Under the pieces are notes generated by a model. The model was not told the origin of the DNA. It ran no database searches and worked only from the letters and a program-made list of their open reading frames with translations. DNA of 64,000 bases from Lineus longissimus (Eukaryota > Nemertea > Pilidiophora > Heteronemertea > Lineidae): NCBI RefSeq assembly GCF_910592395.1, contig NC_088324.1, positions 3,410,001 to 3,474,000 on the forward strand, written 5' to 3'. The position numbers and the translations under genes were made by a program. This document shows, piece after piece, positions 12,505-24,360 of this stretch (the first letter of the stretch is position 1; each line of letters opens with the position of its first letter).

Positions 12505-13912
12505 TAGGCCTGGCCTGAGGGTTTCTTTTCTGCGAGTTGCGAGTTGCGAGTTGGATTTGCGAGTTGTGAGTTACATTTGCGAGTTGCGAGTTGGATTTGC
12601 GAGTTGTGAGTTACATTTGCGAGTTGCGAGTTGGATTTGCGAGTTAAAAATGCCAGATGCCTTCTTTCAATTCCAGTGTCATTAAATGGGTCTAAAAATG
12701 TCAAACTAGCCCAAATCGCAAAAGAAAACCCCCGGGTAAATCTTTTCTGCGAGTTGCCAGCTGAAATTGGCAAAGCATGGCCAAATGCCCTTGTATTTAG
12801 TCATGTATGGCCACACTGGTAGGATGCCTCATATCAGAGATGCCCCCTCTCATTTCCAGTGTCATTTATCGGGTCTAGAAATGGCTAACTAGCCCAACTC
12901 GTAGAAAAGAAAACACCCTGGGGTAATTCTTTTCTGCGAGTTGCCAGCTGAAATTGGCAAAGCATGGCCAAATGCCCTTGTATTTAGTCATGTATGGCCA
13001 CACTGATAGGCAGCCTCATAGCAGAGATGTCCTCTTTCATTTCCAATGTCATTTATCGGGTCTAGAAATTGAAATTTACCATGGTTGGCTAATTTCAGCA
13101 GACAACTCGCAGAAAAGAATTACCCCTGTGGATTTTCTTTTCTGCGAGTTGGGCTATTTCAACATGTTTTGCCCATTGAATGGTACTGGGAATGAATGAG
13201 GGCATCTCTTATATGAGGCATCCTACCAGTGTGGCCAAACACTGCCAAATTCAAGAGAATTTACCATAAATTGCCAATTTCAGCAGGCAACTCGCAGAAA
13301 AGAATTACCCCGGGGTTTTCTTTTCTGCGAGTTAAACTAGCGCAACATTTCTAGACCCAATAAATGACACTGGAAATAACAGAAAGCATCTCTGATATGA
13401 GGCAGCCTATCAGTGTGGCCAAACATAGCCAAATTCAAGAGAATTTACCATAAATTGCCAATTTCAACTGGCAACTCGCAGAAAAGAATTACCCTGGGGG
13501 TTTTCTTTTCTGCGAGTTGGGCTAGTTAGGCATTTCTAGACCCAATAAATGACACTTGAAATGAGAGAGGGCATCTCTGATATGAGGCATCCTACCAGTG
13601 TGGCCAAACATGACCAAATTCAACAGAATTTACCATGATTTGGCAATTTCAGCCAGGCAACTCGCAGAAAAGAATAACCATGGGGGTTTTCTTTTCTGCA
13701 AGTTGGGCTAGTTCAACATTTTTTGGCCATTGATTACCAGTCGTTCATTACCAGTGTCATTGATTGGGTCTAGGAATGTCTAACTTAGTTGCCTGCTGAA
13801 ATTAGCAAATTGTGGTAAATCCAACTCGCAACTCGCAGATGTAACTCGCAACTCGCAAATGTAACTCGCAACTCGCAACTCGCATGAAAGTCGCACTCGC
13901 CTGGCCTGGTGG
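12505..13912. mobile_element. 1.4-kb foldback element built of GCGAGTT repeats
   Basis: The left end has GGCCTGGCC, then TTTCTGCGAGTT followed by tandem GCGAGTTGCGAGTTGGATTT and GCGAGTTGTGAGTTACATTT units (about 12525-12650). The right end is the complement (AACTCGCAACTCGCA and ATGTAACTCGCA, about 13820-13890), then CGCCTGGCCTGG. Between them, units of about 190 bp starting TTTTCTGCGAGTTG run forward on the left half (12740, 12930) and inverted on the right half (13280, 13465, 13655 as CAACTCGCAGAAAAG). The symmetry axis is near 13140-13210. No coding potential. The layout matches foldback-type DNA transposons. Confidence 0.8.
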
Positions 13913-15340
13913 GCTGCTAAGCTTCTGTAAATGCAGTGCTAGATACCATGGCTATCTACATTTGTACCATACCATCATCTTCTCACGATGTGGCAGTACA
14001 ATAGACAGTTTCGAGAAAGACCCTGACCAAACTCCTCGCATGCGTGGAGAGTGTCCAGAACAATACGAGAAGGATTAAAACTTTATTCTCTCCATTGTTT
14101 GGTTGCAGAGAGAGGGAAACGGGAAAGAGTCACAGTTGCATCTTTTTTTTTCACAATCCAAATGCCAATTTTGTTTGCACATTTACCAAGTTTGAGGGGA
14201 ACCTTTTCAGAGTAAGCCTATGACTGTAAATAAGTGTAATGTATTTGCTGTAGTAAAAGTCCAGATTTCCAAGATTACGTAACAACTTGGACAAAACTAT
14301 AGCCTCGCTATACAATACTCGCATTTCATGATTTTGGCATCGACATTATTCAATTGTGATTGTCGTCACACTGTGGGCTAATAATAAACCGTGAGATGCA
14401 CTTAATGATTACCTACCCATATCGCGATATCACAAGTTTGTATCTCACAGTTTATGTGATTTATAATAGCCCACACTGTCACTGCGTCTGCATGGCCATG
14501 GCCATGATGGCCCGTGAGTGTGAGCGTCAACAGTGAGTGTGCTCACCTAACATAACATTAACAATAATCCCAATACTAAGTAATAGGCCTACCCATCTCC
14601 TATAGGTGAAACAAGCAAACAAATCAAGATTCCGCTTATTAATGTCAAGGGTCCATAAATAACTTTATACCTCTGTCAGTCTGCACAGCAGCTGTTCATG
14701 CATTTCATTTCAGTTACATTCGATGCATCATGTGCATAGGCCTATGTTATTGACATTGTATGCAGTCTGTACCGAAAGGGGCTGGCTGGTTTGGTTGGCC
14801 AAACGCCGCCAATGTCGATTATGTAAAGAAAACTTCACAATAATATTGATACCTGCTAAATCTTCATTAACCATGCTATTACCTGTATCATTATTGTTAC
14901 TGGTAGAATCCATTTCGTCCCGATGGTAAGCGATATATTACGACAAATGAATTGAGGTCCGACTCTTAAGAAATTCTGCTAACCGGGCATTTCGCAATCT
15001 TGAGACTGGAGGCGCTGATTTCGTCACTTTCGCAATGCATTCGTAGAACCTCTGTTGCCAACAGTGTTGGCGTCGTGATTACGTTCGGTTGACTAATCAC
15101 CCAGCGGAATAGGAAAAAGTAGGCCTATCATCCTGAGCTTGGGGGCATTTCCAATCAAACGTGAGGCGGAGAGAGTAAAAAAATCAATGTGCAGCCAAAG
15201 GCGTGGTGGTGGTTGGGGTCCGTGGGCGGGCACGTTTATGGGTGGGGATCAGGGGAGGGTACTCTTCCACTATTTTCCTTGTGCTTGCAAGCTGACTCGG
15301 GCTGATATCTTCAGAGGACTACAATAACGATTACACTTGA
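13913..15340. other. Non-coding stretch with one inverted-repeat MITE
   Basis: ACACTGTGGGCTAATAAT at about 14368 is mirrored by TATAATAGCCCACACTGT ending about 14479, with CGTGAGAT and ATCTCACAG inside. This is a probable MITE of about 112 bp. The rest, including a Gly/Arg frame at 15139-15327, has no recognisable gene. Confidence 0.5.
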
Positions 15341-16310
15341 CCGGTGTAGAAGTTTAAAATGTCCTAGGATAGAATGTCCGGGAATCAAAGGATTCTATTA
15401 TGCACTTCAATCTCTGAGCTATTGCATTGTTAGTCATGGTCTCGATAGACCATTACCAGCTATTGCGGGCCTAGCACACTCTGTTTTGAATAGAGGGAGA
15501 CTCCATCATTCCTATTGTTTGAGATTGGAAAGGTGTGAATTAATCTGGCAATTAGCCTCCTGTGCATTGGTGCATACAAACACTAAAATGTTTGGTTTTT
15601 GCTGATTTAGGGTCAAATAAATCAGCCAAAAGTTTTGAAAGCTTCACAAATGATTGTTGCAAGGAAGTACTTTATGATAGTTTGCGAAATTTTGATTAAT
15701 TCTAGGTGGAAAGTAATATTTTTCGCATATTTGTTGGGAAAAAAATTGAAAATCCTCCAATTTTCAACCCCCCTATGGACACTATGAATTTTTCTCCAAT
15801 AAAGCTGAAATCTTGGGAAGATAATCCTAAGAGTTATATCAACCACGTCTGAAGTCGGGAGTTTGTATCAAATGTATAGTTTCGGAGCTAGCGCAGCTAG
15901 AAAAGCCCCCAAAACCCACTTTCTCAGGAATTTACACTACGGGCTACGAGTGAAGCATTACAGATTTACCAAAATTTTCAACCTATAGATGGACACATCG
16001 AATTTCCATCCAAATCACTCCAAATTTTGCCAGTAAATACCTAGACATATATAGAATTGTGTCAGAAGTCGGGAGTTGGGATTATTTTAACACCCCGCCC
16101 AAAAAGCCAACTTTATTGATATTTCCTATGCATTTTCCATTAGGCTTGCCAGGACCAATTAAGCAGGTGCACTAATTGGCTTAATTGGCTAGGCCCGCAA
16201 TAGCTGGTAATGCCAGATAATAGGACCATAAAAATATTATTATTATAGCAGAATAGGCTACAATAGGGCCGGAGACTTTTTCCAGGGGACATTTTCTACT
16301 TTTACACCGG
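15341..16310. mobile_element. 970-bp element with CCGGTG termini, longer relative of 132-303
   Basis: It starts CCGGTGTAGAAGTTTAAAAT and ends CTACTTTTACACCGG. Both ends match the 172-bp MITE at 132-303 in inverted order, so they belong to one family. The family's subterminal TGTCC and CCGGG words are kept at both ends. The interior is non-coding and holds a second inverted-repeat block (15451-16212). No transposase seen. Confidence 0.7.
15451..16212. repeat. Block bounded by a perfect 24-bp inverted repeat
   Basis: CATTACCAGCTATTGCGGGC followed by CTAG at 15451-15474 is exactly complementary to 16189-16212. It lies wholly inside the 15341-16310 element, so it is either an inner part of that family or a nested MITE. 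The arms are perfect while the interior has no coding potential. Confidence 0.8.
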
Positions 16311-17078
16311 CAGTTCGTACTGGTCGGGTCGCACGGTCGGAGCGCATAACCAGATGTTCGGTAATTCAAAGCATTGCCTGCAGTAAAAAGGGTAGGGCAA
16401 ATGCGGGGTCTATGGTAGGGTGGAATCGGAGGGGGGGGGGGGCGGGCGGGCGCCCGGGGAGCGGGGACGAGCGGTCAGTGACCATATATTAAAACAAAAG
16501 ATCAACAACCTAACCTCCTTCACTATAACGGACTCCTGATTGGCTGTAGAATGCCCACGATATAAAGGCCAGATGTCAATCGTACATATACCACGTTTGT
16601 TTGGAGGAGACTACGTTGGGCTACCAGACGACAGCAAATAAATTGAAAGCAGGCAGATTCAACCGCGAATATTCCTGTTCTATGACACTCGACGTTGATT
16701 TGCTGGTTGCTTTTACTAGATGAGAGCTGAAACACACCTGTTCAGTGATAGGTTTGATGAAGCTGTCCTGAAAAAGTAGATAAATCGGTGTTTTTGTAGC
16801 TCTTTGCCGAATTAATACACAATTAAGGCACAATTTGCGCTTGGCGGACAGTGATTTGCTGACACTGTCCCAACCCCTCGACTTTACCGGCAGACTGTGA
16901 GCAATAATACCAGCGAACAGGTGGGTTTCCACGGTCAATGTTATTTTCAATCCATAATTGCAGGTCACGTGATGTAAATAAACGCACGTGGACACACTTT
17001 GCATTCCTACGGTGGCTTGGAAAGGACATCGGAAGATTTACGAAAACGAAAAGTCAACGAAAAGAAAACGAAAAGTAG
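16311..17078. other. Spacer with G-rich run, no gene supported
   Basis: A G-run at 16431-16442 continues into GGCGGGCGGGCG. Overlapping minus-strand frames of 70-127 codons at 16523-17029 show no domain. TATATAA-like words at about 16558 could be a promoter but nothing downstream supports it. Confidence 0.35.
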
Positions 17079-17613
17079 GTTGCGCATGCCAACGATGCTA
17101 AGAAGCGTTTCGGAGATCCCTTTATCGTGTCAAACGCATCTCGCGACAAGTTAGACTCGTGGCCCCGTATACCGCCACGAGATGGGAAGGCCCTTCGAAA
17201 ACTCTCAGACTTTCTTCGTCAGTTTGCAACTCTCATGAGGTCCAATATAGAACATTACGCATAGGCCTACTGGACGATGATCGAGAAAACAGAAAGTTAC
17301 TCACAAAATTGCCCGATTGGATCGCGACACGTTGGGCACGTATAGTCGCAGACTAGAAAGAGAAACGAAATTCCCGCCGTTCACTGAATTTTATACTAAA
17401 TTCATAGCCAAAGAAGCCAACATCGCATGTGATCCGGTGACTCAACTCCAGTCTTTGAGGGACCACACTGCCAGTTGCCGAGACAGAGAGACCTCAAAAC
17501 ATGGACCTAAAGATCGCAAAAGGACCGTCGGCGCCAGTGTTAAGAATACACACCATGACGAGATAGGAAAGTCCTCAGCCGCCTCCTGTGCCTTGTGTAG
17601 TAAAAGTCTCAAA
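17079..17613 (+). pseudogene. BEL/Pao retrotransposon gag fragment
   Basis: The frame at 17079-17260 contains KKRFGDPF, DKLDSWPRIPPRDGK and LSDFLRQF. After frame changes, LDDDRENRKLLTKLPDW and then FTEFYTKFIAKEA with IACDP follow, up to about 17460. These are in the order seen in the gag-like N-terminal part of BEL/Pao polyproteins. Reading frame changes near 17255 and 17340 and a stop at about 17258 show decay. No protease, reverse transcriptase or LTR is nearby. The fragment ends where a Harbinger-like terminus begins at about 17616. Confidence 0.75.
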
Positions 17614-17615
17614 CT

Positions 17616-17850
17616 GGGGCAATATTCATAAAAGTTCTTAACTTAAGTGCAATAAAATCCTAAGTGGTCAACTTCCCAAAGTTCCCCACCTAAAATGGGA
17701 TTCATAAAACTACTCAGCACTCCACTTAGCCATGCAGGTTAAGTTTGACCGCTTAAGTTTGAGTGTAACACTTATCTTTCTTCAAAAGGCACATCAGGTA
17801 CCCGTGTCATATTTCTTGTTGATTTCTGCTACCATTCATTGATCGTGGGT
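17616..17850. mobile_element. Diverged end of a Harbinger A-type element
   Basis: The segment from AATATTCATAAAAGTTCTTA through AACTTAAGTGC, CTAAGTGGTCAACTT, CCCCACCTAAAATG and GCTTAAGTTTGAGTG to GGTACCCGTGTCA matches, in reverse complement, the right-terminal 240 bp of the Harbinger element ending at 47652. It differs by scattered substitutions and small indels. No transposase accompanies it, so it is a solo end or a deletion derivative inserted next to the gag relic. Confidence 0.8.
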
Positions 17851-19146
17851 AGGCCTATTCAATAGTGCAAATTACAAATCTTTTTTTTTCTGTACACAAT
17901 TGTATCATCGTTGCCCGGGGATGTTATGGTTCAAAAAAGGCGTCATAAGGCCGCAATGGATACCCCTACTCTTTGTTTTCACAAATTGGCATAAATTACT
18001 TTGCCAATTTCTTCAAAGAATTGGGGGGGGGGGGGGGGGGTGACGATTTGGCTCATTTCAGTAGCCATGGTTACGAAATAGGCCCGGCCAGCTCCAGTGT
18101 AGCCTAGACCTCAGTAGTGTACAGTAGTGTAGGCCCTAGCCCCGTGTATAGGCCTTAACCTACGATAGACCTACTGCTTATTTTGACTTTGTCTCGATTA
18201 CTTTCGATGGAATCTGGTTACCTATAGTTTTATCTACCGGTAGGGCCTAGGCCCTGTTAATTTCGGTGGAATCTGAGAGGGTAGGCCCTACCTAGTTTTA
18301 TACCGGGTAGGCCTGGTAATGTCGCCTATCGTAGGCATATCTCTCGGCAACGTCCACATTTCATTGGAACGTCTAAAAACGGCAGTGGTCTTCATCACTT
18401 TAAGCACTAGCGAAGACTATAATAATTCAAACTTCCCGCCCAACACATCCCTCTGACGATGCCTGAGCTAAAAATAGCCACATACAATTCATCGACACAG
18501 TCAATGAAACTTCGGGTACCGGTAAATTGCCAAATCGTTGTGCATGGCTGCTCGGTTTGCGGATCCAGGACTGAGGATGAGCTGAGGAACAGAATGTCTC
18601 AATCAAGTGGTTATTGCGAAGAAAATGAGAGTGCCAGTAAAGAAAGAAAACCCGTTAGCCCTGTCAAATTGCCGCACTGTGGCTCTTGGTGGAAAGAAAG
18701 ACATGTAAATTCTATACTGCTTTTTTATACTTTGGCTCCGGCCATTTCTGAAAGCACACCCAACAGTTACAGTGCATGTCCAGCAGCCTCGTGTATTTCC
18801 TGGACATGGCCGTCCTGCGCCGGATGATGATACACATGTATGCAGCCGCACTGCCAGTGCCAGTAATATCGCTTCATGTAGTACTAGCAGGCCTAGTACC
18901 GGTGCTATTAGTGTTTTGAAAAGTGCGACCACTGGACAATGCTGGACATCTAACTCCTCCTGCTGTATTGGACGGCAAATGTGTCCCTGATGATTTTTGT
19001 AAACTGAAGGATTTTTCACATGTTTTTGGACTACGCTTGGGCCCTATATATTTTTCAAAGTTGCGGATATTAATGCCGATGAAATGGGAATGTTTCTGCC
19101 ACCAAGCCTTAGGAAACTGAAACTAAGATGTTTTCTCGTGGCAGTT
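17851..19146. other. Spacer with an 18-G run, no gene supported
   Basis: A run of 18 G lies at 18023-18040. The stretch 18090-18310 is full of GTAGGCC and GGCCTA words. A frame from 18459 (122 codons) and its antisense show no domain. They could be a first exon for the weak gene that follows, but there is no support beyond an ATG. Confidence 0.35.
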
Positions 19147-21238
19147 TCTGTTCGACATAAGGCATGCTGGGAACTCCTCTAAAACTGCAATGGAAATTTT
19201 AGAGAGTCCGAAAAATGTTGTCGGTATTGAACTTGAAGAAGATGAGAAGTCCATCCTGGATCAAGTTGAAAAGTCTCTATCGGATCAACTGCATAGTGTG
19301 ACTCGTAAGCGCTCAATGCTTCGATCAGGTTCACTTGGCCCGGATAGCCTAACAACATACTAGTAGCCTATACATGGTAAGTTCTACACTTTTGTCGGTT
19401 TTGAACGGTCATCCTAAACAGCGTGCACCAGTGTCCAGTAGCGTCCACCAAGATTAAAGTCGGATATAAAGTCATCAAAATAAGTTTAAAGTCGGATATA
19501 AAGTCATCAAAATTAATCGCAAACGAAATAAATAAACCAAAGACGCCTTTCTTGAAAATTTCATGACATTTGGGTGTATAAAGATAAGGAGGTAATAAAA
19601 ACTGATCGGTCATTTTTCGTACTTTGCAGTTCACTGAAAAGTGAGTAATCTAGACCACACCAACATGACCAATGATCATAAGGATAATGGAAAGCATGTT
19701 ATTTGTTACCAATAGGAGATAGATCATGAATTTTAAAATGAATTTTTTTTTCAGCATGGGCGGAAGTATAAAATTTTTGGATCAAATGAAGAAGATGCTG
19801 CGGAGATGCTCAGCGATGGGTATTGCACCTAATGAACGAAATTTTGTCAGTTTATTCCAGTCGTTGGCTGATATCTTTGGAATACAATTTGAGTAAGTAC
19901 ATTCTAGAATTCTAAGAAGATCTATGTGAATGTGATCTATTGTAACTATCTGACATTTTACAGTGTCAACCAGCAACGATTCTGCGTCATGTCTGGCTCC
20001 TGATATTTTTTTCTTTTGCGTCTTTTGCATTGTGGTGCTGATCCGGTGACTCGGACTGGTCACTCAATCGGTTTTCTTATTGTATCAACTGTTCTGATTG
20101 TGTGAGAATGAGAATAAAGGCATTTTTAAAAAGTGCCATTGCTTGTTTATTGCAGTGAAGGAAGATCAACTACAGCGATATGTGGGCAGAAAGTTGAAAG
20201 TATCCCTGATCTACTCCGTGAAAAGACACAGGAAACTAACAACCAGCCTGGTATATATCAGTTGTGACTGTGGCAGAGGTAAGATGACAATGAGACCAGA
20301 GACTGATACATATAGCGGGATATAGGCATACATTTGTTACCTGTATGAACAGGTCAAACTGACAACATCGTTTCATCAAACTACATGTATATACTTTGAT
20401 TGTTAACGTAATAAGTCTGGTCAACATATCCTAATGCAAAATGTCTCCTGTCAGTTGAGGCAGCAGTATTCCTCATGTTCATGGAGTCTTGGATTTGGTG
20501 GATGAAACACATCCGGGGCATTTTCGATGAGATTGATCATGACAATGTTTTAGGATAAGCTAACCGCAGTTGTAAATGTTTGAATGGTAAAAGACCAATA
20601 AAGAAGCTGGTAATGCATGAGGTCAAGTGTTAAAAAAGCTGTTCACTGCTAAATCTTAACCCTTTGGCTGGCAAATTCGGACCATCTTGATCCGCCGTCC
20701 ACTTGTGGAGTATCAACTCCCTCATTCACAAGTTCTGACATATATATGTAATCAGAAAGAGCTGGGCATACAATCTTGAAAGATTGGATGCGAGTAAGTT
20801 CATCCTTAGTAGAATTCTTATCCATGGCCATGGGCTTGAAGTGTAAATGCAAATTCCATTTTCCTGAAACTGGACATATTTTTAGGTTAAAAAGAGAGAG
20901 TTCAAGGAAAAAGAGGAGGTAGACAATAAGCCATGGACACGTGCATCAAGCAAACGTCGTCGTATAGCACATTCAGAAGATGATAAAGAAGTTACTGACC
21001 TCAGCAGACATTGTCGGAGAGGCTATGTTGATGATGTGGAAGATAAGGATGAAGAGTCAGAGGAGGAAAAAGAAGATAAAGATAGCGAGTCGGACGTTGC
21101 CAATGATATTGACCTCCCTTCTGAAGTAAAAGGACGACATGCCTCCCAGCTGCTCACGAAGCTGCCATATTCATGTCTTGGGAAAAACTTATTCGATCGA
21201 CAGAGAATCATGGGACTTATTATCCAAGGAACTCATGT
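19147..21238 (+). CDS. Possible multi-exon gene, unrecognised
   Basis: I do not recognise this gene. Candidate exons are 19147-19365 (charged, ending at a stop, preceded by GTGGCAG), 19755-19892 (after TTTTTTTTCAG, donor GTAAGT), about 20156-20268 (after TTATTGCAG), and about 20887-21238. The last is long and acidic, with a Glu/Asp-rich stretch near 21036-21090 and a KRRR cluster near 20955. Exon edges look real, but I could not confirm phase from one exon to the next. It may be a decayed transposon protein like the others here. Confidence 0.35.
19450..19515. repeat. 33-bp tandem duplication
   Basis: TTAAAGTCGGATATAAAGTC followed by ATCAAAAT occurs twice in a row (about 19455-19482 and 19487-19514). 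Simple local duplication. Confidence 0.75.
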
Positions 21239-22153
21239 ATGTACACAGCTCTTTAGCTTTCCTATATGATACTGCATCCTGAACCTTATGGTATTATACT
21301 GCCTTTGAACATATGACGATAATGTGGCTTCCGTCTTTCGTTAGCAAAACACAAAATGTAACAGCTGGGGCTAGATGGCTGAAATATGGCATGGTAGTAG
21401 CTATGGGCAGAATACCAAAACCCTAGTATTGATCTTTTTTTGCGATTTGATCGACTTTTTCCCTCTAGTACAAGTAGCCATCTTGTATGTCCTTAGGGCA
21501 GAGACATGTATTCATCCACGACCGGAAGTGTGGCACATAGAGCTTATCAAAATGTCAAGTTGTGGTAAATACATGGCTGGGATGGACCAAAGTGGAATTA
21601 ATTCTCAATCTGTGGTTGATTCTTAATCTACAGAGTCAGGCCATCACAGAAATATGCTTTTTGATAATATATTTAAGAAAATGTGGTCTCACTGGTCAGT
21701 TTAGAACTTGTATTTTGACAGGGCCATATCAATGCGCCAGTGACGTTTTGATGGATATGGTGTACGGAAATCTTTTTTTCTCAGGCAATGGGTATTGGAA
21801 TGTTTTTAAACTTCATTATGCTATTGGCAAAGGGTTCTTCTTGACACATATAAAATTTTGTGCGGATTGTCCAAGGTGTACTTTTGTTTACCAAAACTTA
21901 TGCACAACAATGTACACGTAATGTACACAGGTTTTAATAGAGGGCTCTGGCCTTAGTTATTCTTACCAAGTCTAGCATTGTGCAAGAAGCATTTTGACCT
22001 AGACCTAATTTTCATGGTGAAGGAGGCCAACTCTACAATTTAAAAGCTTCACAAACGTTTTGGTCAATGTGACCGAAGAAACATTTACTCAATCACTGTG
22101 CTTTTCAAATGTACCTCTCATTGAGTACTTGTAACCCAATCACGGCTTACATT
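21239..22153. other. Spacer, nothing recognised
   Basis: Two plus-strand frames (21375-21626 and 21562-21921) overlap in different phases and show no domain or conserved pattern. No repeat or RNA gene seen. Confidence 0.35.
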
Positions 22154-22238
22154 GGGTGAGGTCAAATATCAAAGAAAGCTGTGGCAAGCCAAGTTGTTAA
22201 CAATAGTTCCATTAATCCCTGAATTTGACCTCCCACTG
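22154..22238. repeat. Short inverted-repeat element with Harbinger B-like ends
   Basis: GGGTGAGGTCAAATATC at 22154 and the complementary GAATTTGACCTCCCAC ending about 22236 bound an 85-bp segment. The left word differs by one base from the terminal repeat of Harbinger B at 44402-50259 (GGGTGAGGTCAAATCTC), so this is likely a tiny relative or MITE of that family. Confidence 0.6.
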
Positions 22239-22312
22239 TGAGTTGAGTTAACCCTGAAGTTTACACTTTTAAACCCTTTTCCCTTTGGAATATGTTCCGC
22301 AAAACACATTAA

Positions 22313-22994
22313 CCCTTTTGCTGCGGATGTACGCATTTTTGCGACCAAAAAAAATTTCCGATCTGTGCGGATGTACGCAGAACTGCGACTTGGGAGAGAC
22401 CTGAATCAGACGATGTTTTCAATAGAAAATTAGTACAAGAACTTGTCGCTAGGTGTCCTGCCATGTTGTTTACTGCTAAAACTTCCGATTTCTAGGTGAA
22501 AACTTCGGTGTTTTTATTCAAAGTTTAGGCGATATTTTGAGTCCAAAGTTTTGTAAACAAATTTAAATGCCTCAGTCACGTGTTCGACGAACTGCAGAAT
22601 CAATAATTGATGAAATAGTGAATTCGAGGCATTAGAAGACGAGTCTGATTAGTGATTATGATTCTGAACATAATGCCGATGTACACAGCGTGCATGGGGA
22701 TTGAAAGTGTGCATGATTCAGGGTCCGAGGGGGATGATAGTGATAGCCTGGGTCAAGATGAAAAATGGTGTTTTTCTCCTCGTTGATTACTAATTAGCGT
22801 TATTTAGTTAATTAACATAATTTCAGGTGATTGACAAATGCATAATTTGAAAGTCCATGCTGTCCCCAACAACCTTTTCCAATAGTCCAAAGCTCTATCT
22901 CTTCTCCTTCAGGCTGTAAAAATTGGCTTTTACAGTATTTTGGGGGCAGCAAGGAATCAATATTGAAATAATTTTGAGCGGTGCAGCGAAAGGG
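22313..22994. mobile_element. 682-bp piggyBac MITE in TTAA
   Basis: The element is flanked by TTAA at 22309-22312 and 22995-22998. Its ends are CCCTTTTGCTGC and, as complement, CCCTTTCGCTGC. A subterminal direct repeat GCGGATGTACGCA occurs at about 22323 and 22367. Inside, an ATG at 22567 opens a short frame. Later frames read acidic peptides (SDYDSEHNAD; DSGSEGDDSDSLGQDEKW at about 22708-22765). These resemble the acidic N-terminus of piggyBac transposases, so the MITE probably arose by internal deletion of a full element. It sits at the 3-prime end of the ubiquitin-protease-like frame and supplies that frame's last residues. Confidence 0.85.
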
Positions 22995-22998
22995 TTAA

Positions 22999-24360
22999 AA
23001 ACAGATTTGATTGAGAAAAAAAACTTTGAGACATCAAATATGACCCAGGCAAGCACCCCATTGGTCACCAAATTTATGTGTATTGTTTTCCCGTACAGTA
23101 TAAAACAGAAAACATTTGGGCACCTTTGCGGTTTGACTGTAAACAGATTGCGTAAACGGAGAGCGAAGTGTCCAATCCGATGTTGTCTGTTCGCATGTGT
23201 TTTGTGAACTATAGCAGACCGCAGAGTGTACGTTGTGACGCCTTTTCTATCGGTTACCGTAAGCTGGTCAGATGGTTCAACTGGTGTTTGCATCTTTTCA
23301 ATGCCACTTCCTTGATTTCTTGAGACGATAAAGACAAGCACGTCTGGTGGACTGAGTATTTCAGTATGCTTGTACGTGCTGACATCATCCAGACACTGGC
23401 ATTCAAATCCAGTGAGCCATTCTTCCTTTGGATATTCGTCAAGTATCTCTTGCAATTTGATGGTAGGTGCTGTAGTGACTGGCACCACAACCTCGGTATT
23501 TTCGATGATTTTTGGTCGCCCTTCAAACCCACAGGCATCACACCTTACCACTTGCTCTGTAACCATCACATTTAACCCTAGTGATTGTATCATGGCCCCA
23601 AAGCCTTGCAAAATGAACTCATGGGCATCATTTTGTGAGCCAAACCTGAGGCTGCCACCTGATTTCTCGGTCACCTTTTTTAGTTGTTCTTTAGTGTGTT
23701 GTGAGAAACACTATGACATTTACTGCTGGTCATATAGTCCAGGAATTCCTGTAGTACCTCACCAATGTCATTGAACTGCTCTACTGGAAATCCGATCATT
23801 TTTTTTTCTCACTGCAGGCGGAACAGCCAGAACCGCCTGAACTGTTGCATTGAACCAACGGTTATTATCGCGGTTAAACATCTGTTTGATACCAAGGCTT
23901 GAAAAGAAATCACTACCATGTCTAACCACTGGCTCTCGGATTGGTGTGGTCGCTGTCGTAGCCTTCGCCCTCGCTTTAAGGTTTCGAACTTGCTTCTTTT
24001 CTTCCGACATGTCAGAAAACTTGAAAGGCTTGGCACTTGTCTTTCCAACATCATTTTTATCCTTTGCCAGCGATTTAATTTTTGGACCTGGCTCCTTTTC
24101 TTGCGACATTCGGATTTTAGGTATGTTTAGGCTGCTGGTACTTTCCTAATTTCTTGTCCTTCACCTGTGGTGGTTCCCTGCTCTTTTTATCCCACTGTTC
24201 CTCTACAGGTTTAGTTGTTTTGTCTTCCTTTTTGCCTGCTGCTCCCTTCAGACATGACTTTATCGTTAGCATGTGAAGCACTCTGGTACTTTCTTCCAAT
24301 TTGGAAGAGAAGACATCAAGCCTGGTATGGATAAGACACTCCATGTCGTGAAAGATCACC
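22999..24360 (-). pseudogene. Ubiquitin-specific-protease-like tail of the Mutator-like gene
   Basis: On the minus strand, from about 24000 down: GIKQMFNRDNN then WFNATVQAVL (a USP Cys-box shape), QNDAHEFIL (the QDAHEF motif), RCDACG and ECQC (the paired zinc-ribbon cysteines), and GHFALRLR near 23125 (His-box shape). The order and spacing are those of a USP domain. In the Cys box, the position expected for the nucleophile is Arg (NNRWFN), so protease activity is doubtful. Frame changes occur near 23805 (an A-run) and 23700. The end is replaced by the MITE at 22995. Upstream, 24117-24359 is a Lys/Glu-rich linker joined to the exon that carries the piggyBac. Confidence 0.65.

Noticed and set aside
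15139-15327. Gly/Trp-rich frame as a small gene
   Set aside because: No splice context, no domain, and the composition follows the G-rich DNA.
18459-19019. Overlapping frames on both strands as genes
   Set aside because: Neither has a domain, the two overlap each other, and the start on plus has no supporting exon structure.
20653-20672. TTAACCCTTTGGCTGGCAAA as part of a piggyBac element
   Set aside because: Good-looking terminus, but no inverted partner or transposase segment could be paired with it.
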